Assembly (NCBI GenBank): GCA_017552435.1
Contig: JAFZPZ010000087.1
Span: 1 to 35,330 of the forward strand
From: Bacteroidaceae bacterium
Lineage (GTDB): Bacteria > Bacteroidota > Bacteroidia > Bacteroidales > Bacteroidaceae
Reading direction: 5' to 3'
DNA length: 35,330 nucleotides
Shown here: piece by piece, positions 9,473-15,750 of the stretch
How positions within the stretch are numbered: the first letter of the stretch is position 1
How the letters are laid out: every line of letters starts with the position of its first letter
Made by a program: the position numbers and the translations under genes
The notes under the pieces: generated by a model
Databases searched by the model: none
The model's input: the letters and a program-made list of their open reading frames with translations, nothing else
Told to the model about the DNA's origin: nothing

Positions 9473-9505
9473 AATTTAATCCGGGCATTAAGCCCGGATT
9501 AAATT
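9473..9505 (-). terminator. Perfect 14-bp hairpin at the end of the HU-like gene
   Basis: AATTTAATCCGGGC at 9473-9486 and its exact reverse complement at 9492-9505 enclose the 5-base loop ATTAA. The outer base lies in the TGA stop codon of the minus-strand HU-like gene, so the hairpin forms right at the end of that message. After the hairpin the minus strand is A-rich rather than T-rich, so this is not a textbook intrinsic terminator. It could stabilise the 3' end or stop transcription through the AT-rich foot of its own stem. It may also act on plus-strand read-through. Confidence 0.65.
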
Positions 9506-10119
9506 CACTCAGCGTCCCCGATGGGGCCATCACCGCCGCCGTTGTCGCCACCTCCGTTATCTCCGGAGCCTCCTCCGCCCGTTCCCGGGTCGGGAGTCAC
9601 GGGCGTGGTGCCGCCGCCCTGGTTGTCGTCGGTCTCGCCACTATTGGGGTCAACATTGGAATTGCCCTGCGTGATGTCATCTTCCTCCTCAACTTCATTG
9701 CCGTTTTTGTCAACCTTCTGCCAAGAGACAGAGGCAGCGAACTGAGCAGAAAATTTGGAAGAAACCGTACAGCCCAGACGGGACTTTGCATTATTGGCTC
9801 TCACATCTTTGGCCTCCGCAGCCTTCTTCACAGTGTTGTCGGGATTCAGTTCATCCTTTACGGAACACTGCAGATTAGGATAAACCGTTAGGAAATCATT
9901 GCCGAGCCTGCAACGGAAGCCACGAGTTGCCTCTCGTTGGACTACTTTCATGAACTTTGACACACAGCCAGCCATTTCCTCAACGCTGTATGTGTTGTCA
10001 TCACAAGCCTCCTCACAGAGTTCATTGAACGAAAGTGTCCCATTAAAAACAGGGACTGCATACCAAGAGTGTCTTCCGGTCTTGGTATTCTCTTTTACTG
10101 CATACTTAATCTTTGCCAT
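9505..10119 (-). CDS. HU-related DNA-binding protein with glycine-rich tail (HU-HIG type)
   Basis: The 204-residue protein starts MAKIKYAVKENTKTGRHSWY. The N-terminal 125 residues look like a divergent HU/IHF fold: an N-terminal strand with YAVPVFNGTLSFNELCEEA, a helical part (residues 30-62), then GFRCRLGNDFLTVYPNLQCS, which corresponds to the HU beta region, and AAEAKDVRANNAKSRLGCTV. The last 45 residues are low-complexity Gly/Asp/Pro (GGGTTPVTPDPGTGGGGSGD). HU domains fused to a winged helix, an Ig domain or a glycine-rich tail are a known Bacteroidetes clade (HU-HIG), and I infer membership from this layout. There is no signal peptide. The gene is convergent with rplQ, has its own promoter and carries a leader of about 230 bases. 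Its DNA target and role are unknown. Confidence 0.75.
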   Translation of the reverse strand: MAKIKYAVKENTKTGRHSWYAVPVFNGTLSFNELCEEACDDNTYSVEEMAGCVSKFMKVVQREATRGFRCRLGNDFLTVYPNLQCSVKDELNPDNTVKKAAEAKDVRANNAKSRLGCTVSSKFSAQFAASVSWQKVDKNGNEVEEEDDITQGNSNVDPNSGETDDNQGGGTTPVTPDPGTGGGGSGDNGGGDNGGGDGPIGDAE

Positions 10120-10189
10120 AATAGAATAAATTTAGAAATATAAATAAAATAGTTTAGAATCAAAATCCACCCATTTTGGGGAAGTATAC

Positions 10190-10268
10190 TTAACCTTTTA
10201 GTTTTAGTGGGCAAACCTGCCAGGTTTACTGACTTTTTCTGCCAGGTTTAGTGGGTAAACCTAAAAGG
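10190..10268 (-). repeat. Repeat-rich leader of the HU-like gene (operator- or hairpin-like)
   Basis: Within the predicted 5' leader, the word CTGCCAGGTTTA occurs twice, at 10218-10229 and 10239-10250. AGTGGGCAAACC and AGTGGGTAAACC flank these copies at 10206-10217 and 10250-10261. AAACCTGCCAGGTTT (10213-10227) is a near-perfect palindrome with one central base, and GGTTTAGTGGGTAAACC (10245-10261) is a 6-bp stem with a 5-base loop. CCTTTTAG near 10195 and CTAAAAGG near 10261 could pair to close the whole block. On the minus strand all this is transcribed, so it may be an RNA structure, a protein-binding array, or both. Confidence 0.7.
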
Positions 10269-10295
10269 CCGTATCAGTGTTTGTTTTTTAAAGCC

Positions 10296-10313
10296 TTAAC
10301 TTTCCTGTGCCAT
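10296..10313 (-). other. Possible five-codon leader peptide with strong Shine-Dalgarno
   Basis: On the minus strand the leader contains AAAGGAGGTGTTATGGCACA, that is AGGAGG (10323-10318), four bases, then ATG. The reading frame is M-A-Q-E-S followed by TAA at 10298-10296. Strong Shine-Dalgarno sites are otherwise seen here only in ribosomal genes. It lies about 35 bases after the predicted transcription start and about 180 bases before the HU-like gene. It may be a regulatory upstream ORF or chance. Confidence 0.35.
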
Positions 10314-10355
10314 AACACCTCCTTTCTTGATTGTTTATTTGAGTTCTCACGACTG

Positions 10356-10387
10356 CAAAGGTAGCGGATACGTGGATTGCCGCCAAA
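10356..10387 (-). promoter_or_regulatory. Bacteroidetes-type promoter for the HU-like gene
   Basis: Read on the minus strand, TTTG (10387-10384) is followed after 20 bases by TACCTTTG (10363-10356). This matches the Bacteroidetes sigma factor consensus TTTG and TAnnTTTG. Transcription would start near 10349, giving a leader of about 230 bases before the ATG at 10119. Confidence 0.8.
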
Positions 10388-10551
10388 TAAATTAAGTATT
10401 TTAAAGATACCTTAATTAAAATTATTTACCCAGCTGTTTCCCATTTCTTATTATATGCAAAAAGCTGCTCCAGACCGTTAAGAACAGCTAAATCCTCTTG
10501 CACTGTTTTCCATTTTTATTCCGTCGTAATCATTATTTTCTTCTAAAAGCT

Positions 10552-10582
10552 TTTGTTATTATTCTAATTATTCGTAAATTTG
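10552..10582 (+). promoter_or_regulatory. Bacteroidetes-type promoter for the dockerin-protein operon
   Basis: TTTG at 10552-10555 and TAAATTTG at 10575-10582 are separated by 19 bases, matching the Bacteroidetes promoter consensus. Transcription would start near 10589, leaving about 290 bases of leader before the ATG at 10882. Upstream, the words CTGTTTCCCATTTCTTATT (10434) and CTGTTTTCCATTTTTATT (10503) form a degenerate direct repeat 69 bases apart that could bind a regulator. Confidence 0.8.
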
Positions 10583-10881
10583 CTCACGAAAGGGTCAAAA
10601 ATGCGCCTTAATGGGTGCAAATAACCTCAGCGGAGGTTCCTTTTCTATCTTATCGGAAAATAAACGAAGCGTTATGCTCGTCTTGCAAGCTGAAACCTGA
10701 GAAATTTCGAGTACAGCAAGAGAACATGATGGCTTCCGCGTGTTAGCGTGGAATGTTATCTGCATCTTCTGTACAAGGTTTTCTCAGGACCCCAGCTTGG
10801 AGAAGTGGATTCTGTTCCACGCTTCTGCATCTAATAACGGCTCTTTATGGAACAGGGGGAGCAAACAAAACTTATTGAACC
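10583..10881 (+). promoter_or_regulatory. Long structured 5' leader, candidate cis-regulatory RNA
   Basis: There is no gene here, but base pairing is strong. AACCTC (10623-10628) pairs with GAGGTT (10633-10638). A long stem is built from CAAGCTG/CAGCTTG (10686-10692 with 10793-10799), CCTGAGAAA/TTTCTCAGG (10696-10704 with 10780-10788) and GTACAG/CTGTAC (10711-10716 with 10769-10774). It encloses the hairpin TTCCGCG/CGTGGAA (10734-10753). Next, AGAAG-TGGA pairs with TCCA-CTTCT (10801-10826). This competes with a perfect alternative pairing, CTGTTCC (10812-10818) with GGAACAG (10849-10855), close to the start codon. Alternative pairing of this kind is what a riboswitch or protein-binding leader would show. 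I recognise no known riboswitch class. Confidence 0.6.
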
Positions 10882-12381
10882 ATGAAGAGAATTTTACTAT
10901 GCCTCATCGGTATTATTCTTATTTCTCAACCCGTAAATGCTAAAACTGTTCCAATTGTCAAAAACATTAATGCGACCGTAGGTATATCTTTTTTACTTAT
11001 TCCCTTACCCGATACAGGAATGAATACATATTATTATGCTTCCTGTGACCCATATACTTTGTCAGATGAAACAGCTTTCATAATTTCCACCCAGAATTCA
11101 GTATTGACTAGCACATACTATGCCAAGATGATGCATACAACGAGTACATACTACAGATACACTATAATGCCAACAAAACCTGGAATATATTCATTTAAGC
11201 AAACTTTGTATGATTGGTATGATGCAGTGACTTCAAACGAATATAACGTTACTTACAATATTAATGTTGTAGACATTACGGATATTCTTCTTGAGTCAAA
11301 TGTTGAAGTTCAGATAGGCGACACATATACCCTTAAGCCCCAATTGGTTCCTGGTACAGCAACGACAAGTTTTACTTGGAGTAGTCTCACCCCGCAAGTT
11401 GCAACGGTATCTGATGGTGGAGTCATAACTGCAAACGCAATAGGAAATGCGACTATTACCTGTATGGCGCACAATGGAATTACATCCCAGTGTAAGGTGA
11501 AAGTCAATCCCATTCTAATAAATGACATTACCCTAAACGAAACAGACACCACCATGCTTGTCGGTGAAGAATTACAGTTGGAACCAATGATTGTGCCAGA
11601 AAACGCTACGGATAAGAGCGTGATTTGGAGCAGTACAAATGATAATGTTGCTTTGGTCGATGAGAAAGGATTTGTGACAGCTGTCGGATCGGGCATTTGT
11701 CAGATTAAGGCAATAGCCAACGACGGTAGCGGCAAAATTGCCTCATGTATAGTAAAAGTTGAGAAGAATAACAAACTGACAGTGACAGATATGACTCAGT
11801 GTAGCGGCGGACGTGGAGTATTGAACATATTGTTGACAGACGAAGAGACCATCATGGGCTTCCAGTTCGACTTGGAACTGCCTGAAGGCATAACTGTAGC
11901 AGAGAATGAAGGGCAACTGATAGCAGAATTGACAGGCAATGCTGTAAACACGCATAATATTTCCGCGAACAAGGTTAGCGAAAATCTTTACTGCTTCGTG
12001 GTAACACCGCAAAGCAACCGCGCCATTAGTAATGACGATGGCGGTGGCATGACCATCACAATTGATGTGGCCGATGATGTAGCAGTAGGCATATACAAGA
12101 TGACAATCAAAGACATCGAAATGACGGTAAAAAAAGCAGGTAATGTCTACGAGGACATTCACCCAAAGAATAGCACTGCATCGCTGGCTATTACCGAGGC
12201 AATGATGGGTGACGTGAATGGTGATGGACGTGTCAGTGTAACCGATGTCATTAGTATGAACAGCTATATTCTTGAGGAAGAGCCAGCTAAGTTCATTCGC
12301 AAAGTGGCTGACATGAACGGAGACGGCAAAATTACCATCACTGACTTGGTACATGTGATTGACATTATCTTAGGACGCTAA
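10882..12381 (+). CDS. Secreted BIG2 / cohesin-like / dockerin type I protein
   Basis: The 499-residue protein has a signal peptide (MKRILLCLIGIILISQPVNA) and no close functional match that I recognise. After a unique region (21-130) come two bacterial Ig-like BIG2 domains: residues about 132-210 (VEVQIGDTYTLKPQLVPGTA) and 213-294 (LVGEELQLEPMIVPENATDK, then VIWSSTNDNVALVD). A cohesin-like/carbohydrate-binding-type beta domain follows at about 297-430 (ETIMGFQFDLELPEGITV). A dockerin type I pair ends the protein: D444-VNGDG-R and D477-MNGDG-K, each with the calcium-loop acidic residues. It is first in a run of four exported proteins, 11 bases before the next. A role in a surface or secreted protein complex is inferred from the dockerin, not shown. 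Confidence 0.8.
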   Translation: MKRILLCLIGIILISQPVNAKTVPIVKNINATVGISFLLIPLPDTGMNTYYYASCDPYTLSDETAFIISTQNSVLTSTYYAKMMHTTSTYYRYTIMPTKPGIYSFKQTLYDWYDAVTSNEYNVTYNINVVDITDILLESNVEVQIGDTYTLKPQLVPGTATTSFTWSSLTPQVATVSDGGVITANAIGNATITCMAHNGITSQCKVKVNPILINDITLNETDTTMLVGEELQLEPMIVPENATDKSVIWSSTNDNVALVDEKGFVTAVGSGICQIKAIANDGSGKIASCIVKVEKNNKLTVTDMTQCSGGRGVLNILLTDEETIMGFQFDLELPEGITVAENEGQLIAELTGNAVNTHNISANKVSENLYCFVVTPQSNRAISNDDGGGMTITIDVADDVAVGIYKMTIKDIEMTVKKAGNVYEDIHPKNSTASLAITEAMMGDVNGDGRVSVTDVISMNSYILEEEPAKFIRKVADMNGDGKITITDLVHVIDIILGR

Positions 12382-12392
12382 TCCATACCACT

Positions 12393-13565
12393 ATGAGAAA
12401 GAGTATATTATTTCCACTAATAGCCTGTCTTTACTGCATAGGAAAAGCAGCCGCTGGCAATGTACTGACAGTAGCTGATGTGAACGTACCTCAGGGCGGG
12501 CAGGCTACGATAGAGATTGGCTGCAACTTCAACACGGAATATACTGCCTTCGAACTTCAGCTGTCCTTGCCTGACGGCCTGTCATTGGTGACGGACGAAT
12601 ACGGTAAGCCCGTGATAGAGAAATGCCTTTTGATAGATCATGTTTTGAGCGGAAGTCTGTTGTCGGACGGCAACTACAAGTTCACCTGTTACCATAATGA
12701 AAATTTGTCGATGCCTACTTCTGGCGCGTTGCTTCGTGTCACAGTACAGGCAGATGCCAGTTTGGCTTTAGGCTCAATGCATACAGCCCGTATTTTTTCT
12801 TGCGAATTTACGCGCACAGCCGATTCTATGGGAGAGGACTTAGATGATGTGGTGTTTCCGATAAACATAACAGAGATGCGCACCATTCTTGACGAAGAAG
12901 CAACAAAAATGCCCGTTGCAGAAGGAGGCGCAGATGTCCGCGTGAAGCGCACTATCTATGCAGGGAGGTGGAACACCATCTGTCTTCCCTTCGCAATGAC
13001 AGATTCACAGACAAGACAGGCCTTCGGCGATGGCGTGGAACTGGCTGATTTCTCCGGATGGACGGCAGAAGAAGATGAGGCGGGCGAAACGATATCTCTG
13101 TATTTTAAGAGTGTCTCGAAGATGGATGCTAACCATCCCTACTTCATACATGTAGAAAAGGACGTGACGGAATTCATCGTAGATGGCGTGAACATCGAAC
13201 CTGTGGAAGAGCCTTTAGTTCAAGTGGGCAAAAGGTTGTCTGAGCGCGGCTACATGGTAAGTTCCTACATCGTGACAGCAGTGCCCGAGAACGGCTTGTT
13301 CATTAACAAAGACACGTTCTGTTACTCTGATGGGCAGCAGGAAATAAAGGCGTTCCGTGCTTGGTTCGATTTGACCTATGTGTTGCAGGACACGGAGACC
13401 TCTAACGTAAAGTTATTCATAGACGATACAGAGACATCAGTCTATGGAGTTCTGCCCCTGTTCCCTGACGACACAACTGTCTATGACTTGCAAGGCAGAA
13501 AGATTGCAGAGGATAATGCACAGAGGGGGATATTCATATTTGGCAGGAAAAAAGTATTGAAATAA
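12393..13565 (+). CDS. Secreted cohesin-like protein with C-terminal YDLQGRK tail
   Basis: The 390-residue product has a signal peptide (residues 1-21, cut near AAAG). Residues about 22-160 form a cohesin-like beta domain (ADVNVPQGGQATIEIGCNFN, then FELQLSLPDGLSLV), related in layout to the domain in the preceding gene. The middle (190-340, RTIYAGRWNTICLPFAMTDS) is a segment often seen in large Prevotella surface proteins. The C-terminus VYDLQGRKIAEDNAQRGIFI then FGRKKVLK matches the tail shared by many exported Bacteroidales proteins and resembles a type IX sorting domain end. It starts 11 bases after the dockerin gene. A physical cohesin-dockerin partnership between the two is a hypothesis only. 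Confidence 0.75.
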   Translation: MRKSILFPLIACLYCIGKAAAGNVLTVADVNVPQGGQATIEIGCNFNTEYTAFELQLSLPDGLSLVTDEYGKPVIEKCLLIDHVLSGSLLSDGNYKFTCYHNENLSMPTSGALLRVTVQADASLALGSMHTARIFSCEFTRTADSMGEDLDDVVFPINITEMRTILDEEATKMPVAEGGADVRVKRTIYAGRWNTICLPFAMTDSQTRQAFGDGVELADFSGWTAEEDEAGETISLYFKSVSKMDANHPYFIHVEKDVTEFIVDGVNIEPVEEPLVQVGKRLSERGYMVSSYIVTAVPENGLFINKDTFCYSDGQQEIKAFRAWFDLTYVLQDTETSNVKLFIDDTETSVYGVLPLFPDDTTVYDLQGRKIAEDNAQRGIFIFGRKKVLK

Positions 13566-13631
13566 AGTCTGTAATAAAACATATTATATTATAAACAAGA
13601 AAGAATCCAAACAACTAAAAACATCAAGAAA

Positions 13632-14543
13632 ATGAAGAGAATTTTATTTGTTATTGCATGCCTCGCGATAGCAGGCATACAGAGTGTGAAAGCGCAGCCC
13701 TCTATTGCTGCATTACATCATGCGCGTAGAGTAACCCTGTACAGCGGCGCTCAGCTGCAAACAGTTATTGATAAAGCAATGTCAGGTGATACGATTTACC
13801 TGAGCGAAGGAACATTCGGAGGTGGTATTACAATCAATAAAAGCAAAATAGCGCTGATTGGAGCAGGAGAAAGAACGGTTATTTCCGGGACTGTTAGAAT
13901 AGGTAATGGTGATGATGCAATTAATAATTTGTTTTTAGAAGGGCTGAATATACGAGGAGACATTAACGTATCAGGTGGAAATGTAACAGATATAGTCGTA
14001 TCACAATGCCAATTATATTCAACCGAGAGTGGCGGAAGCTATGTGGGTATGATAAGAGTAGTTAATATGGTTCGGTGTAATTTAAAAAACACTTTAAAAG
14101 GAAATTTCACAAGCATATCTCTCTCAAATTCCAAAATAAAAGAAGTTAGTACATATCATGCATCTTTAAACCATTGTAATATCGGAAAAGTGGATTCTGA
14201 AAGTGATGATGTCGGCAATATATATACCAACTGTATTATTGATAACTTTGCAGCCAGATCTCATAGTAGTGAATCAGATAAAGCTGTCTTGATTAATTGC
14301 TTAGTTTCGGGTAATACACAAGATGCAATTGTAGAAAACTGTAAAAAGGAAAATTCTTCCATCCTTGACGAAAATTTGGAAGCAAGCCCTTCATTTATAG
14401 GCAATGACGGCACGGTAGTTGGTATAATGGGTGGTGATACACCATATACGCTGATACCATCGGCTCCACATGTTTCTGAACATAAGATAGAAGTGGATGC
14501 AGAAAGCCAGAAGCTGAATGTTACGCTGACCATAGAAAACTAA
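13632..14543 (+). CDS. Secreted right-handed beta-helix protein
   Basis: The 303-residue protein has a signal peptide (MKRILFVIACLAIAGIQSVK, cut near AQP). The segment SGAQLQTVIDKAMSGDTIYL then SEGTFGGGITINKSKIALIG is the classic opening of pectate-lyase-like parallel beta-helices. It is followed by short turn repeats to about residue 245 (NLFLEGLNIRGDINVSGGNV, DIVVSQCQLYS). No catalytic residues can be assigned, so enzyme activity should not be assumed. The final 40 residues (APHVSEHKIEVDAESQKLNV) lack the tail seen in its neighbours. The gene is clearly more AT-rich than the flanking genes, which suggests a different origin. It lies 66 bases after the previous gene and 12 before the next. 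Confidence 0.7.
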   Translation: MKRILFVIACLAIAGIQSVKAQPSIAALHHARRVTLYSGAQLQTVIDKAMSGDTIYLSEGTFGGGITINKSKIALIGAGERTVISGTVRIGNGDDAINNLFLEGLNIRGDINVSGGNVTDIVVSQCQLYSTESGGSYVGMIRVVNMVRCNLKNTLKGNFTSISLSNSKIKEVSTYHASLNHCNIGKVDSESDDVGNIYTNCIIDNFAARSHSSESDKAVLINCLVSGNTQDAIVENCKKENSSILDENLEASPSFIGNDGTVVGIMGGDTPYTLIPSAPHVSEHKIEVDAESQKLNVTLTIEN

Positions 14544-14555
14544 ATCTTTGACGTT

Positions 14556-15554
14556 ATGCGTAAACAATTATTATTCTGGATATTCATGCTGATTGCATCG
14601 GGAGGCATTGCCCAAACGATGCAGGGGTATGAATATTGGTTCGACAATGACTATGACAGTCGAATCACTGCGGAGGGCAGCCTACAAAAAGTCTCCTTGG
14701 ATATAGACATCGGCAATGTCAATTCAGGCCTACACTACCTGAATTTCCGTGCTCAAGGCGATGACGGAAAATGGGGAGGTCTGTCACGATACATTGTCTA
14801 TTTGGGTACCAAGAGCACACAATATGAGTACTGGATGGATAATGACTACGACCACCGAACCTTGGTAAACGAAGCTCCGTCTCCAATGTTTAACGTAGAT
14901 ATCAGCGGTCTATCGCATGGGTTACATTACTTTAATTTCCGTTCCCGCAATAGTGGAGACCGATGGGGCAGTCTTTCCAGATACATTGTCTATATTGGCA
15001 TCGAAAGTATGCAATATGAGTATTGGATGGATAACGACTATGCTCACAGAACAGTAGTGTATGATGTACCGTCTTCAATACTCAGCGTAGATATCAGCAA
15101 GCTTTCGCCCGGATTGCATTACTTTAACTTCCGAACCCGGTATAAAGGGAATCAATGGGGCAGCTTGGCCAGATATATGGTTTATGTTAATAACCACCTC
15201 AACAGGCTTTCCAGCCTAAACTACTGGATAGATGACAATGTAGATGATGTGCAGACGGTAAAGGTGACTGACAATGTCGTAATGGTAAGCTATGACATCA
15301 GCGAATTGACAAGAGGCAGTCATAAACTCTCTTATCAGGGAATTACAGCAGGCGGCAGATTCGTAATACAAGAAGATCAGTATTTCGAGGCTATTGATTG
15401 GGATGATGCAATCAGTGCACCATCGGCAGATACCCTCACAGACGAAGGTTCCTGCATTTATGACCTGCAAGGCTGTAAGTTGGCTGCTCCGCAAAAGGGC
15501 ATTAACATCATCCGCTACTCCGACGGGACGAGCAAGAAAGTCTTGATAAAGTAA
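14556..15554 (+). CDS. Secreted protein of tandem YWxDNDY repeats with YDLQG tail
   Basis: The 332-residue protein has a signal peptide (cut near GIAQ, residue 20). It is built from three close copies of a 64-65 residue unit that begins YEYWFDNDY or YEYWMDNDY and ends GLHYFNFRxR...WGSLSRYIVYIG. A fourth worn copy starts at about residue 223 (LNYWIDDNVDD). The tail CIYDLQGCKLAAPQKGINII then SKKVLIK matches the family tail of the 390-residue protein two genes upstream. Similar EYWFDxD units occur in other exported Bacteroidetes proteins, but I know of no assigned function. An adhesive or structural surface role is a guess. A strong terminator follows. Confidence 0.75.
   Translation: MRKQLLFWIFMLIASGGIAQTMQGYEYWFDNDYDSRITAEGSLQKVSLDIDIGNVNSGLHYLNFRAQGDDGKWGGLSRYIVYLGTKSTQYEYWMDNDYDHRTLVNEAPSPMFNVDISGLSHGLHYFNFRSRNSGDRWGSLSRYIVYIGIESMQYEYWMDNDYAHRTVVYDVPSSILSVDISKLSPGLHYFNFRTRYKGNQWGSLARYMVYVNNHLNRLSSLNYWIDDNVDDVQTVKVTDNVVMVSYDISELTRGSHKLSYQGITAGGRFVIQEDQYFEAIDWDDAISAPSADTLTDEGSCIYDLQGCKLAAPQKGINIIRYSDGTSKKVLIK
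14628..15350 (+). repeat. Intragenic tandem repeat, 192-201 base units
   Basis: The YxYW motif begins at 14628, 14823 and 15015, with a fourth divergent unit whose TGG codon is at 15225. The periods are therefore 195, 192 and 201 bases. Units 2 and 3 are very alike at DNA level (both begin CAATATGAGTA, then TGGATGGATAA), so they are a recent duplication or are homogenised. Copy number could vary between strains by recombination. Confidence 0.85.
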
Positions 15555-15577
15555 AACTCATTGACAATAACCACTAC

Positions 15578-15619
15578 ATCCCTGCTGCGGAAACTACGAG
15601 TTCTGCGGCGGGGATTTTG
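15578..15619 (+). terminator. Intrinsic terminator of the secreted-protein operon
   Basis: A stem of about 15 pairs with several G-U pairs joins ATCCCTGCTGCGGAA (15578-15592) to TTCTGCGGCGGGGAT (15601-15615) around an 8-base loop, followed by TTTT. It begins 23 bases after the last stop codon of the four-gene run. Confidence 0.85.
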
Positions 15620-15690
15620 CATGCTGAGGAAATAGGCGCAGGCGGTGGACTCCGTCGAGCTACTTCTGTGCTCGAAAAAGCTCAAATTTA

Positions 15691-15722
15691 TTTGTTTTTT
15701 TACTCGTTTATTCGTACCTTTG
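15691..15722 (+). promoter_or_regulatory. Bacteroidetes-type promoter for the M60 peptidase operon
   Basis: TTTG at 15691-15694 and TACCTTTG at 15715-15722 are 20 bases apart, a full consensus match. Transcription would start near 15729, about 22 bases before the ATG at 15751. The three genes downstream have gaps of about 30 bases and probably form one transcript. Confidence 0.87.
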
Positions 15723-15750
15723 CACCGAAATAATCCCAAGTTGTACCACT

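Noticed and set aside
9445-9891. A 148-codon plus-strand frame opposite the HU-like gene
   Set aside because: It covers the hairpin and the antisense of the Gly-rich tail, has no start context, and loses to the HU-like frame with its promoter.
10740-10943. A 67-codon plus-strand frame in the leader of the dockerin operon
   Set aside because: It runs through the structured leader into the signal-peptide coding region in another frame, and shows no ribosome site or family resemblance.
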